This document shows, in pieces, positions 54,179-63,258 of a DNA stretch of 64,000 nucleotides; the first letter of the stretch is position 1, and each line of letters starts with the position of its first letter. Made by a program: the position numbers and the translations under genes. The DNA is from Coprococcus phoceensis (GTDB taxonomy: Bacteria; Bacillota; Clostridia; Lachnospirales; Lachnospiraceae): assembly GCF_900104635.1 (NCBI RefSeq), contig NZ_FNWC01000007.1:682001-746000 (forward strand), written 5' to 3'. The notes beneath the pieces are model-generated. The model was not told the origin of the DNA, ran no database searches, and saw only the letters and a list, made by a program, of their open reading frames with translations.

Positions 54179-54757
54179 ATGGAATTGGCCGGAAAAACGA
54201 TAGGGGTTGCCATGAGTGGCTCCTTTTGTACTTATGAGAATGCATTTCAGGAACTTCAGAAACTGGTGGAGGCGGGGGCAAAGGTGCAGACTATTTTTTC
54301 AGAGGCGGCTCAGACGATTGACAGCCGGTTTGGAAAGGCAGAGGAGTTTGTGCGAAGAGCGGAGATTCTGACCGGAAGAACACCAATGCTTACAATTGCA
54401 GAAGCGGAGCCGATTGGGCCCAAAAGTCTTTTGGATCTTTTGATTGTTTTGCCATGTACAGGAAATACGATTGCAAAACTTGCAAATGGAATCACCGATA
54501 CGCCGGTATTGATGGCGGCAAAGGCGCATCTTCGAAGCGAAAAACCACTGCTGTTATCTATATCTACCAACGATGCACTTGGTATGAACATGAAAAATAT
54601 CGGTCTGCTCTTGAATGCGAAACACGTTTATTTTGTGCCGTTTGGGCAGGATAATCCGGAAAAGAAGCCAAATTCGATGATTGCACATACCGAATTACTG
54701 CGTGAAGCGGCGGAAGCGGCATTGGACGGGAAACAGTACCAGCCGATTCTTCAATAA
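54179..54757 (+). CDS. dpaB: Dipicolinate synthase subunit B
   Basis: 192 aa flavoprotein-like subunit. GKTIGVAMSGSFCTYENAF near the N-terminus and VLPCTGNTIAKLANGITDTPVLMAAKAHLR (abridged, about 86-115) are family features. GAGGAG precedes the ATG. Ends at a terminator. The pair corresponds to spoVFA-spoVFB of Bacillus. Confidence 0.95.
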   Translation: MELAGKTIGVAMSGSFCTYENAFQELQKLVEAGAKVQTIFSEAAQTIDSRFGKAEEFVRRAEILTGRTPMLTIAEAEPIGPKSLLDLLIVLPCTGNTIAKLANGITDTPVLMAAKAHLRSEKPLLLSISTNDALGMNMKNIGLLLNAKHVYFVPFGQDNPEKKPNSMIAHTELLREAAEAALDGKQYQPILQ

Positions 54758-54763
54758 GGTTGG

Positions 54764-54801
54764 AAATGCTCTGAAAAACTCGCTGCAGTTCAGGGCATTT
54801 T
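54764..54801 (+). terminator. Terminator after dpaB
   Basis: AAATGCTCTGAA (54764-54775) pairs with TTCAGGGCATTT (54789-54800, one G-U) and ends in TTTT. Confidence 0.75.
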
Positions 54802-54814
54802 ACATATTTTGTAC

Positions 54815-54843
54815 TAGAAAAAATGAAAAGAGAGCGATATAAT
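54815..54843 (+). promoter_or_regulatory. SigA-type promoter of the MATE transporter gene
   Basis: TAGAAA (54815-54820), 17-nt spacer, perfect TATAAT (54838-54843). Confidence 0.5.
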
Positions 54844-54872
54844 GAAATACATATGAAAAAAGGGGGAATACG

Positions 54873-56213
54873 ATGGCGAAAAATATGACAGAAGGGAAAC
54901 CTTTAAAATTGATACTGGCTTTTATGTTTCCGGTTTTATGCGGAAATCTATTTCAGAATTTTTATAATATTGTAGATTCAATGATTGTCGGAAGATTTTT
55001 AGGAGTAGATGCGCTGGCGGCAGTTGGAAGCACCACTTCTTTAAATTTTCTTGTAGTCGGCTGGATTACCGGAATGACGAGTGGCTTTGGAATTTTGATT
55101 TCACAGGCGTATGGTGCAAAAGATGAAAAACGGTTAAGACATTATGTGGCGATGTCGACTTATTTGTGTGTAATACTGGCAATTATTATGACAACAGGAT
55201 TGCTGCTGGCGAATGGCTGGATCTTGACGACAATGAATACACCGGAAAAAATTTATGCAGATACATGGAAATATATTGCGATTATTTATGCGGGACTTCC
55301 GGCAACGATTCTTTACAATATGCTTGCTGCGATTGCAAGATCTTTGGGAGACAGCAAGACACCGCTTGTTTTTCTTGTGTTATCTTCTATTTTAAATATC
55401 GGGCTTGATTTTCTTTTGGTGGCGGTAATTCCGCTTGGAGTATCAGGCGCTGCTTATGCGACAGTCGCAGCTCAGGCAGTATCTGGTGTTTTGTGTTTGG
55501 TTTATGTATGGAAAAAATATGAGATTGTACATTTCGGAAAAGAGGAGAGAGCGATTTCATTGCGGAGTATTCTGAAACTTTTGGCGATGGGAGTTCCGAT
55601 GGCACTGCAGTTTTCTATTACAGCGATTGGAACGATGATTGTACAGTCTTCGTTGAATCTGCTAGGCTCTATGTACATTGCATCTTATTCTGCAACAAGT
55701 AAGATTCAGAATATTGTAATGCAGGTATATATGGCGTTGGGAGCAGCGCTTGCTACATATGCAGGACAGAATTATGGAGCGGGAAAAGTTGACAGAATCA
55801 AAAAAGGATTGAATGTCAGTATTGGCGTGACTGCTGTTTACAGTATTGTCATTATGGTCGTGGCATTTTTCTGGCTGCCTTCTTTTGTCAAGATATTTGT
55901 GGCAGATCCAACGGGGGAACTTCGGGCGATTGCGGAGCAGATGTTTCATATCAGTCTTTGGTTTTATTTCCCGCTTGGGCTTATTTTCTTATATCGAAAT
56001 ACACTTCAGGGTATTGGAAATGGGTTGGTGCCGATGCTTGGAGGTGTGTTTGAATTACTTGCAAGGGGACTTGCTGTATTCTTACTGTTTGAACCGCTTC
56101 AGTTTACCGGAATCTGTATCTGCGATCCGGCTGCATGGGTAAGTGCATTGATTCCGCTTATCCCGTATTATTATTGGTATGTGCGGAAAATGACGTCAGG
56201 CGCGAAAAAATAA
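54873..56213 (+). CDS. MATE family multidrug/cation efflux transporter
   Basis: 446 aa with about 12 membrane helices in two MatE halves. The N-terminal MFPVLCGNLFQNFYNIVDSMIVGRFLG region and the internal repeat GMTSGFGILISQAYGAKDEKR are typical. Exports drugs or metabolites in exchange for sodium or protons; substrate unknown. GGGGGA precedes the ATG. Single-gene unit with its own promoter and terminator. Confidence 0.92.
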   Translation: MAKNMTEGKPLKLILAFMFPVLCGNLFQNFYNIVDSMIVGRFLGVDALAAVGSTTSLNFLVVGWITGMTSGFGILISQAYGAKDEKRLRHYVAMSTYLCVILAIIMTTGLLLANGWILTTMNTPEKIYADTWKYIAIIYAGLPATILYNMLAAIARSLGDSKTPLVFLVLSSILNIGLDFLLVAVIPLGVSGAAYATVAAQAVSGVLCLVYVWKKYEIVHFGKEERAISLRSILKLLAMGVPMALQFSITAIGTMIVQSSLNLLGSMYIASYSATSKIQNIVMQVYMALGAALATYAGQNYGAGKVDRIKKGLNVSIGVTAVYSIVIMVVAFFWLPSFVKIFVADPTGELRAIAEQMFHISLWFYFPLGLIFLYRNTLQGIGNGLVPMLGGVFELLARGLAVFLLFEPLQFTGICICDPAAWVSALIPLIPYYYWYVRKMTSGAKK

Positions 56214-56236
56214 GTGAAGACACTTACGCTTTTTTT
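56211..56236 (+). terminator. Terminator at the end of the MATE gene
   Basis: TAAGTG (56211-56216, containing the stop codon) pairs with CACTTA (56221-56226) around AAGA, followed by CGC and seven T. The stem is short. Confidence 0.6.
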
Positions 56237-56255
56237 ACAGAAGGTATATACAAGT

Positions 56256-56284
56256 TTTACTGTTCAGTGATATACTTTTATAAT
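56256..56284 (+). promoter_or_regulatory. SigA-type promoter of the phospholipase-like gene
   Basis: TTTACT (56256-56261), 17-nt spacer, perfect TATAAT (56279-56284). Confidence 0.62.
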
Positions 56285-56307
56285 AAAAACAAGTGAGGAG
56301 TGATCAT

Positions 56308-57099
56308 ATGCCTGCATTTTATGCACACGAACGATTCGGGAAAAAAGTCTGGCAGCAGACAGAGGGGGATCTTAAGGAAATTATTCGGAGTCATTATCCG
56401 CAGTTCCGGATTGGACTTCAAGGTCCGGATATTTTTTTCTTTTATCGTTTATATACGAATAATAAAGTTTCAAAATACGGAACAGATATGCATGCGGTTT
56501 CGGCATACCCATTCTTTTTACGAGCGTTGGAAATCGTGCGCCGAAAAGGGAGAGAGACGAAAGAATATGCATATCTCTTAGGTTTTCTTTGCCATTATAT
56601 TTTAGACAGCGAAAGCCACTCCTATGTAGATGAGATGATTCGAAAGACGGGAGTGGAACATGTGGAAATCGAAGAAGAGTTTGAAAAGAAACTGCTTCGT
56701 ATTGATAACAAAGATCCACTTGCTTATCCGATTGCAAAACTTGTTCCAACAGATTGGAATACGGTGGAAGCAATTGCGCCATTTCATCCGGCAGTTGATA
56801 AAAAGCAGATTCGAAATTCGTTGTTTTATTTAAAAGGTTTAAAGCACCTTTTCACAGCGCCTGGAGCAGTTAAGCAGACAGCAATTAATTCGGTGCTAAA
56901 GCTTACCGGAAAGTATGCTTCGCTGAAAGGAATTATGAACCAGCGGATTGACAATCAAAAATGTGTTGAGAGTAATATAGGACTTTTGCGTCGATTTGAC
57001 AATGCTGTTTCTGTGGCGGTTCAGATGATACAAAGTTTTGATGAGAGTGTGAAAATGGGAAAGGAACTGGATGAGCGATTCGAACGTACATTTGAGTAA
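56308..57099 (+). CDS. Zinc-dependent phospholipase C family protein
   Basis: 263 aa, all-helical. Resembles the Zn_dep_PLPC family: YAHERFGKKV at the start, QGPDIFFFYRL (about 38-48), LLGFLCHYILDSESHSYVDEM (shortened; about 91-110) with the histidines likely to bind metal. No signal peptide is visible, so it may act in the cytoplasm despite the family name. Activity not certain. The ATG at 56308 follows GAGGAG; codons upstream to 56293 lie close to the -10 box. Confidence 0.8.
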   Translation: MPAFYAHERFGKKVWQQTEGDLKEIIRSHYPQFRIGLQGPDIFFFYRLYTNNKVSKYGTDMHAVSAYPFFLRALEIVRRKGRETKEYAYLLGFLCHYILDSESHSYVDEMIRKTGVEHVEIEEEFEKKLLRIDNKDPLAYPIAKLVPTDWNTVEAIAPFHPAVDKKQIRNSLFYLKGLKHLFTAPGAVKQTAINSVLKLTGKYASLKGIMNQRIDNQKCVESNIGLLRRFDNAVSVAVQMIQSFDESVKMGKELDERFERTFE

Positions 57100-57111
57100 A
57101 AGGGAGAGCGT

Positions 57112-58350
57112 ATGGAAAAACAAAAACTGACGAACAAGGAAAAGTATTGGATTCTTTATGATGTGGGAAACTCTGCATTTGTATTGCTTGTTTCCACGAT
57201 CATACCGATTTATTTTAATTATTTGACCGGAACTGCAGGCGTATCAGAAGTTAATTCTTTGGCTTATTGGGGATATGCGGCTTCCGCGGCAACTATCATA
57301 GTAGCATTGATTGGACCGATTCTTGGAACAATTGCAGATACAAAGAATTATAAGAAGCCGCTGTTTACGATCAGTATGATGGTCGGTGTGATTGGTTGTG
57401 CGGCGTTAGCATTTCCGACTTCGTGGGTTGTGTTTTTAGCTGTTTTTGTCATTGCAAAAGTCGGATATAATGCAAGTTTAATTTTTTATGATTCTATGCT
57501 GGTTGATGTTACAGAGCATGACCGAATGGATGTGGTATCTTCTTACGGATATGCGTGGGGATACATCGGAAGCTGTGTACCGTTTATTATTTCGCTTGTC
57601 TTCGTGCTGATGTACGATAAAATCGGAATTACGATGGGGACAGCTATGATGATTGCCTTTTTCTTAAATGCCGCATGGTGGTTTATCGTGACGATTCCGC
57701 TGCTGAAAAATTATGAACAGGTGAATTTTGCACAGATGCCGGCGCATCCGGTGAGTGACAGTTTTCAGCGATTGGGTCATACTTTAAAAGATATTAAGAG
57801 AGAAAAAAATATCTTTTTATACTTGCTTGCTTTTTTCTTCTTTATTGATGGGGTGTACACGATCATTGAGATGGCTACTGCGTATGGAAGTGCGTTGGGA
57901 CTTGATTCTACCGGATTGCTGCTTGCACTTTTAGTTACACAGATTGTAGCGTTTCCGTTTGCACTTATTTTTGCAAAATGTTCTAAGAAATATGCGACTG
58001 ATTTATTGATTAAAATTTGTATTTTGGCGTATACGGGAATTGCATTGTTTGCGATTCAATTGGATAAGCAGTGGGAGTTTTGGCTTCTTGCTGTTTTGGT
58101 AGGAATGTTTCAAGGAGCAATTCAGGCATTGTCACGTTCTTACTTTGCAAAAATCATTCCGGCTGAAAAAGCAGGGGAGTATTTCGGCATTTATGATATT
58201 TGCGGAAAAGGAGCGTCTTTTCTTGGGACGACGCTCGTGGGAGTGATTGCTCAGCTTACAAACACAGCGAATGCGGGAGTTGCCATGATTACGATTTTGT
58301 TTGTCATTGGTTTTATATTATTCTGCAAAGCTGCAAAATTGAATAAATAA
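57112..58350 (+). CDS. UMF1-type MFS transporter
   Basis: 412 aa, about 12 membrane helices. The N-terminal YWILYDVGNSAFVLLVSTIIP (shortened) and SLIFYDSMLVDVTEHDRMDVVSSYGYAWGYIGS (shortened) segments match the UMF1/Atg22-like major facilitator group. Substrate unknown, possibly amino acids or nucleosides. Starts 12 nt after the phospholipase-like gene with AAAGGGAG and precedes a HAD phosphatase gene by 14 nt; likely one operon. Confidence 0.88.
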   Translation: MEKQKLTNKEKYWILYDVGNSAFVLLVSTIIPIYFNYLTGTAGVSEVNSLAYWGYAASAATIIVALIGPILGTIADTKNYKKPLFTISMMVGVIGCAALAFPTSWVVFLAVFVIAKVGYNASLIFYDSMLVDVTEHDRMDVVSSYGYAWGYIGSCVPFIISLVFVLMYDKIGITMGTAMMIAFFLNAAWWFIVTIPLLKNYEQVNFAQMPAHPVSDSFQRLGHTLKDIKREKNIFLYLLAFFFFIDGVYTIIEMATAYGSALGLDSTGLLLALLVTQIVAFPFALIFAKCSKKYATDLLIKICILAYTGIALFAIQLDKQWEFWLLAVLVGMFQGAIQALSRSYFAKIIPAEKAGEYFGIYDICGKGASFLGTTLVGVIAQLTNTANAGVAMITILFVIGFILFCKAAKLNK

Positions 58351-58364
58351 GAGGGTTGATGAAA

Positions 58365-59168
58365 ATGATTAAATTACTTGCAGTGGATATGGATGAGACT
58401 GCTGTAAATAGCAGACACAGAATGACAAAGGTAACGAAAGAGGCTTTGCGTGAGGTGTATGCGAAAGGAATCCACGTTGTTCCGGTAACCGGACGATGTC
58501 TGGAAGGGCTGCCTGCAAATATGCGGGGAATGGAGGAACTTTCGTATATTATTACGTCAAACGGTGCAAAAGTTTATGACTGGAAAGAGAAAGAGGTTTT
58601 ATACCGGAAACTTATTTCCAATGAAACAGCGTGTGATGTTTTGAAAATTTGTCAACAAGACGCACTTGGGATTGCCATTCATCAGGAGGGGAAATGTTAT
58701 GACAATTCCAAAGTGCAGGCGCTTTATCGAAAGCTGGCATATCACGGAGATTTTAAAATGCGTGAGGCAATCAAAGATTTGTGTGGGTTTGTGAAAAAAA
58801 GCGGAAAGCCGATTGAGAAGATTCAAGTATTTTCTGGAAAGAAAGAAAAATTAGAGAGTATCAAAAATAAATTGGAGCCGTTTGATGATCTGGAATTGGC
58901 GATTTCTACCAGTGGCTATATAGAAATTACACAGAAAGATGCACAAAAAGGGAAAGCGTTGGAGCATCTTTGCAGATATTTGGAAATCCACATGGAGGAA
59001 GTGATGGCAATTGGTGATAATGAGAATGATCATTCTATGCTGGTGAGAGCCGGATATCCAATTGCGATGGGAAATGCCAATGAAGAAATCAAGAAGATTG
59101 CAAAATATGTGACGGCAAGTAATGATGAAAGCGGGGTTGCCAAAGCGATTTATGAAAAATTGTTATAG
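58365..59168 (+). CDS. Cof-type HAD phosphatase
   Basis: 267 aa. Hydrolyses sugar phosphates or similar in the cytoplasm. Motif I is DMDETAVNSR (about 7-16, nucleophile Asp), motif II around TSNGAKVY (Ser/Thr), motif III Lys near GKALEHL, and motif IV GDNENDHSML (about 212-221). The ATG at 58365 has GAGGG 9 nt upstream; ATG 58359 is too close to it. Specific substrate unknown. Confidence 0.9.
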   Translation: MIKLLAVDMDETAVNSRHRMTKVTKEALREVYAKGIHVVPVTGRCLEGLPANMRGMEELSYIITSNGAKVYDWKEKEVLYRKLISNETACDVLKICQQDALGIAIHQEGKCYDNSKVQALYRKLAYHGDFKMREAIKDLCGFVKKSGKPIEKIQVFSGKKEKLESIKNKLEPFDDLELAISTSGYIEITQKDAQKGKALEHLCRYLEIHMEEVMAIGDNENDHSMLVRAGYPIAMGNANEEIKKIAKYVTASNDESGVAKAIYEKLL

Positions 59169-60249
59169 GAAAAAGTGGTGCCTTGGAGTTCTTTTGTATA
59201 TTTTGGTATTGTTGTTTGTTGCGAATGATGCGTGGATTTATAAAACACCGATTGCAAAAATCACGCATGTGAAAGAAGAACAGACCGCATCTAGAAAGGC
59301 AGTGCGGGGCGGAAAAGAACTCTATTATAAACAGACTATGGAAGCCAGAATACTAAATGGAACAGAAAAAGGACAGAATATCGTATTGAAAAATACATAT
59401 ACCTCTTCGATGATTACCGGACAAAAGTATCATAAAGGGGACAAGGTGCTGCTTAATTCAAATGGCGGGAAGGCAACCGGCACGATTAAAACATTAAAGA
59501 GAGATACGTATCTGGCGGCAATTTTCGGTGTGATTTTATTCTTGCTTATTGGAATTACAAAAAAGCAAGGGCTGCGAACGATCTTTACAATGATTGTCAA
59601 TCTGGTGATTTATAGCGCCGGATTTTTGTTGTATTTGCGGGGATATGATATTTTAAGAGTCTGCAATGTGCTTGCGGTTGTGTTTACACTGGTCACGATA
59701 TTTTTTTTAACCGGACTGGACAGAAAAACAGTGGCGGCTATATTATCGACGCTTTGTGTTCTGGCGCTGATTATGGGAATTTTCCTATTTACTATGAATC
59801 ATACCGCGGCGCTTGATTATTCCATGATGGAGTATCTTGGAAGTACGGAGCATCCGGAAGATGTGTTTGTCGCAGAAGTTCTGTTTGCGGGGCTTGGTGC
59901 TATTATGGACGTTGCTGTTACATTGTCGGCGGCAATGGGAGAACTGATTCGGAAAAAGCCGGATATCTCTATAAAAAAACTGTATCTTTCCGGAAGGGAA
60001 GTAGGATACGATATCATGGGAACTATGATCAGTGTTCTTCTATTTACGTTTGCAGCTGGTTTGATTCCATCTTTTTTGATTCGCATGAACAACGAAGTTG
60101 CGTTTTTCACAAATGTAAGATTGTATATTCCGTTTGAGATTTCAAGATTTTTGATTGAGAGTATCGGAATTGTGGCAGCGATACCGATTTCAATCGTAGT
60201 TGCTTCCGCTTTGTTCAAACTGCAGATTAGAAAGGGGAGAGAAAAATGA
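59152..60249 (+). CDS. YibE/F-like membrane protein, first of a pair
   Basis: 365 aa. An N-terminal membrane helix is followed by an extracytoplasmic segment (about 30-115, Lys-rich) and about seven further helices. Motifs GLGAIMDVAVTLSAAMGEL (about 245-263) and YDIMGTMISVLLFTF are typical of the YibE/F family, whose function is not established. It overlaps the HAD gene by 17 nt without a clear ribosome site, suggesting translational coupling; the start could be at 59122-59125 instead. The stop overlaps the next gene in ATGA. Confidence 0.82.
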   Translation: MKNCYRKKWCLGVLLYILVLLFVANDAWIYKTPIAKITHVKEEQTASRKAVRGGKELYYKQTMEARILNGTEKGQNIVLKNTYTSSMITGQKYHKGDKVLLNSNGGKATGTIKTLKRDTYLAAIFGVILFLLIGITKKQGLRTIFTMIVNLVIYSAGFLLYLRGYDILRVCNVLAVVFTLVTIFFLTGLDRKTVAAILSTLCVLALIMGIFLFTMNHTAALDYSMMEYLGSTEHPEDVFVAEVLFAGLGAIMDVAVTLSAAMGELIRKKPDISIKKLYLSGREVGYDIMGTMISVLLFTFAAGLIPSFLIRMNNEVAFFTNVRLYIPFEISRFLIESIGIVAAIPISIVVASALFKLQIRKGREK

Positions 60250-61028
60250 TAGGAGTACTTGCACTTGTATTGTTCCTTCTCCTGATTTTAATCGGAGGAG
60301 ACCGAGGCGCGGTGGCTGTACTTGCACTGTGCGGCAATATTGCTGTACTTGCGTTTACCGTGATATTATTGGCAAATGGAGCGCCTCCGTTTTTGGTGAT
60401 TTTTGCGGCGACACTCAGCATCAGTTATATTACTTTGCTGAAACAGAATGGAAATAATTTGAAAACTCGTTCGGCATTGTTGTCGGTTGCTTTGATTATG
60501 TTTGCTTTATCCATCTGTATTTATCTGGGTGTATGGAAAACAGGAAGCGGTGGACTAAACGAGATTCAAATGATACAGGAAGATGTTCAGCTCTATTATA
60601 CGATGGATATTGATATTCATATGCAGCAGATTGCAGCAGGCATTGTTATTTTAAGTGCATTGGGAGCTGTGATGGATACAGCGCTTTCTGTGACTTCGGC
60701 TGTTTATGAAGTGTCTGTGCATAAAAGCGGGCTTGACCGGAGGGAATATTTTCATTCCGGACTTCAAGTTGGAAAAGACATCATCGGAACAACCGTTAAT
60801 ACGTTGCTGTTTGCATATTTTGGGGAGTCGATGATGATGTTTGCGTATTTACAACAGGGGAAATATAATTTAGAAATGGTTCTAAACTCTAAATTTTTAT
60901 TTCAAGGTCTGGCGATGATGTTTGTCGGGGTAATCGCATGTCTTTTGGCAGTTCCGATTTCTGCCTGGACGGTGTCTCAGATGTTGACAAAAGAGGAGGA
61001 AAAAAATGATAAAAGCAGTGCTGTTTGA
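60246..61028 (+). CDS. YibE/F-like membrane protein, second of a pair
   Basis: 260 aa, about seven membrane helices, no large extracytoplasmic domain. It repeats the same motif as its neighbour, LGAVMDTALSVTSAVYE (about 139-155), with GKDIIGTTVNTLLFAYFGES. So the two genes are probably diverged copies that work as a pair, made in equal amounts through the ATGA overlap. AGAAAGGGGAG lies before its ATG. Function unknown. Confidence 0.82.
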   Translation: MIGVLALVLFLLLILIGGDRGAVAVLALCGNIAVLAFTVILLANGAPPFLVIFAATLSISYITLLKQNGNNLKTRSALLSVALIMFALSICIYLGVWKTGSGGLNEIQMIQEDVQLYYTMDIDIHMQQIAAGIVILSALGAVMDTALSVTSAVYEVSVHKSGLDRREYFHSGLQVGKDIIGTTVNTLLFAYFGESMMMFAYLQQGKYNLEMVLNSKFLFQGLAMMFVGVIACLLAVPISAWTVSQMLTKEEEKNDKSSAV

Positions 61029-61650
61029 TATGGATGGAGTTTTGATTGATACAGAGAAATATTTGACGCAGTTCTGGCAGCAGGCGGCAGCAGAAGCAGG
61101 ATTGTCTTTGACGATGGAAGACTGTTATCAATTTCGAAGTTTTGCAAGTAAGTTCGCATCTGTGGCGTTTCAGGAAAAATACGGAAAAGAATATGATTAT
61201 TTTTCAATTCGTGCACGAAGAAAAAAATTGATGAAAGACCATATTGAGAAGAATGGGATTGAGATAAAACCGGAAGTGAAAGAGACACTTCAAAAGCTCA
61301 AGGAAAAAGGACTGCAGCTTGCAGTTGTAACGGCGACAGATGAAGAGCGGACCAAACAATATTTGACAGAAATCGGAATTTACGATTGGTTTGATTCGAT
61401 TATCTGTGCGACGATGGTAGAACGGGGAAAACCGTTTCCAGATGTATATCTTTACGCGTGTGAAAAAATCGGATATCGTCCGGAAGAATGTATGGCGGTA
61501 GAAGATTCGCCGAATGGGATTCGGTCCGCATCAGATGCTGGGTGTAAAACGGTAATGGTACCGGATTTGACAGAACCTGATGCGGAAAGCCAGAAAAGAG
61601 TTGTTGGCGTAGCAGACACATTGTGTGGTGTGCTTAAATATATTGATTAA
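61006..61650 (+). CDS. HAD-superfamily phosphatase/phosphoglucomutase-like
   Basis: 214 aa, subfamily IA. FDMDGVLIDTE (about 7-17) holds the nucleophile and the acid/base Asp, VTATDEERTKQYL is motif II, and EDSPNGIRSASDAGCKTVMV is motif III/IV. Could be a beta-phosphoglucomutase or a sugar-phosphate phosphatase. It overlaps the second YibE/F gene by 23 nt with AGAGGAGG upstream of the ATG. The converging decarboxylase gene ends 3 nt away; no strong shared terminator was seen. Confidence 0.9.
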   Translation: MIKAVLFDMDGVLIDTEKYLTQFWQQAAAEAGLSLTMEDCYQFRSFASKFASVAFQEKYGKEYDYFSIRARRKKLMKDHIEKNGIEIKPEVKETLQKLKEKGLQLAVVTATDEERTKQYLTEIGIYDWFDSIICATMVERGKPFPDVYLYACEKIGYRPEECMAVEDSPNGIRSASDAGCKTVMVPDLTEPDAESQKRVVGVADTLCGVLKYID

Positions 61651-61653
61651 GAC

Positions 61654-63096
61654 TTAGCTATTTTGTTTTTTCATATCTGCTAGGATTTCTCTGGCAAATG
61701 TATCAAGCATGTGAATCGTTGTGCGCATATCATCTCGAGTCGTTTCGGGATGGAGTGCGCAGATTCGCAATACTTTTTTCCCATTTAAGACAGTTGTAAA
61801 TACGGCAGCATATCCGCTTGCGAGAATGCGTTCAGAAATACGTTCGTGTAACAAATCTAAAGCTTCTTCGCTTATTTCATCGGAAGTATAACGGAAATTT
61901 ATCATAGCAAGCTGAGACTTAGAGACAATTTCCCAGTGATCTAATTCACGGAGAGTTTCTTCTGCCCAAGTGGCAAGTTCAAAACCATGTTCAATTGCAC
62001 TTCCAATTAAATCTGTTCCTAAAACCTGAAGAGTCAGCCATAATTTTAAACCGCGCGCAGGGCGGGTGAGTTCCATTCCGATATCCCATGGATTGATGTG
62101 TTCCGCATCGCCTTCGATGTCTTTTAAATATTCCGGATTTACATGAAAGCTTTTAAAAAGGTGTTTGATGTCTTTGACAAGAACCATTGCACAGCCGTAT
62201 GTTTGAAACAGCCATTTGTGTGCGTCCCAGCTCATACTGTCAGCAAGTTCTGTGCCTTTCAATAAATGGCGGTATTTTGGACTTAATAAGACAGAAGCAC
62301 CATAGGCGCCGTCAATATGGAACCATAGATTGTATTTGGAACAAATTTGGGAGATTTTTTCCAAAGGATCAATGCTTCCGGTGTTTGTTGTTCCGGCTGT
62401 TCCAATGACGACAAAAGGGAGTAAACCGTTTTCGAGATCTTTTTGAATTTGGGATTCAAGAAGGTCTGTTTTTAATTGGAAATTGGAATTGGTATGGATT
62501 TTGCGAATCCTTGTATTCGGAATTCCAATAATACGAAGACCTTTTGCAACAGAACTATGTGTTTGATCTGAGATATACGCAACCCCAAGATGCAGTGTCT
62601 CCTCATTTAATTTATTGTCTCGTGCGGCAGTTAAAGCAGTAATATTTGCCATAGAACCTCCGCTGACAAACACACCACCCGGATTTTCGCAAAAACCGGC
62701 TTGGTGACAAAGCCATTGGATTACTTCCTGCTCAATACAATTGACGGTTGGTGCCAATTTACTTCCGCCGGCGTGGATGTTATATGCAGAGGTCATAATA
62801 TCTCCAAGCCAGGATACGGAAGAGGCAGGCCCCGGAACAAATCCGAAAAAGCGAGGGTGGTTAGCATCTCCTCGGTAACGGTAAACTTCTTTCACCATTT
62901 CTGTAATCACATCATCTACAGGGCGTCCGTCTTTCGGGATTCCGATTTGCTTGATTTTTTCTGCCTGTCCTTCGTCGGTATGCCATGTTACTTTTTGGGA
63001 ATGTATATCGTGTTTTTCTAAACAAAAAGTATGTACAAATTTTTGAATTGCTTCTTCTAATTGCGTACTATTTAATACATTTTCGCTGTTAATCAT
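61654..63096 (-). CDS. Aromatic L-amino acid decarboxylase, tryptophan decarboxylase-like
   Basis: 480 aa group II PLP decarboxylase. Closely resembles, from memory, the [Ruminococcus] gnavus tryptophan decarboxylase: [46 protein letters not shown], the PLP Lys in [13 protein letters not shown] (about 294) and [13 protein letters not shown]. It probably makes tryptamine and perhaps phenethylamine, to be released in the gut. No exporter gene adjoins. AGAAAGGA precedes the ATG. A divergent LysR gene probably controls it. Confidence 0.88.
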   Translation of the reverse strand: MINSENVLNSTQLEEAIQKFVHTFCLEKHDIHSQKVTWHTDEGQAEKIKQIGIPKDGRPVDDVITEMVKEVYRYRGDANHPRFFGFVPGPASSVSWLGDIMTSAYNIHAGGSKLAPTVNCIEQEVIQWLCHQAGFCENPGGVFVSGGSMANITALTAARDNKLNEETLHLGVAYISDQTHSSVAKGLRIIGIPNTRIRKIHTNSNFQLKTDLLESQIQKDLENGLLPFVVIGTAGTTNTGSIDPLEKISQICSKYNLWFHIDGAYGASVLLSPKYRHLLKGTELADSMSWDAHKWLFQTYGCAMVLVKDIKHLFKSFHVNPEYLKDIEGDAEHINPWDIGMELTRPARGLKLWLTLQVLGTDLIGSAIEHGFELATWAEETLRELDHWEIVSKSQLAMINFRYTSDEISEEALDLLHERISERILASGYAAVFTTVLNGKKVLRICALHPETTRDDMRTTIHMLDTFAREILADMKKQNS

Positions 63097-63156
63097 AGGT
63101 ATCGTTCCTTTCTGTAATTTTATATAATCAAAAGCTTTACGCTTACGAGAGATTAT

Positions 63157-63184
63157 TGTATACTACTTTCATATATTTGTTAAA
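63157..63184 (-). promoter_or_regulatory. Putative promoter of the decarboxylase gene
   Basis: Minus strand TTTAAC (63179-63184), 16-nt spacer, TATACA (63157-63162). Overlaps the divergent lysR -35. Confidence 0.4.
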
Positions 63185-63206
63185 TTCATAAATTTCATTA
63201 TATATA
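63177..63206 (+). promoter_or_regulatory. Putative promoter of the LysR gene
   Basis: TTGTTA (63177-63182) with TATATA boxes at 63199 or 63201 (16-18-nt spacer). Back-to-back with the decarboxylase promoter, the usual layout for LysR control. Confidence 0.4.
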
Positions 63207-63258
63207 TAAAAAATATTTATTTATCTTTGAATAGATATGTAAAGAATTGAGGGATTGA

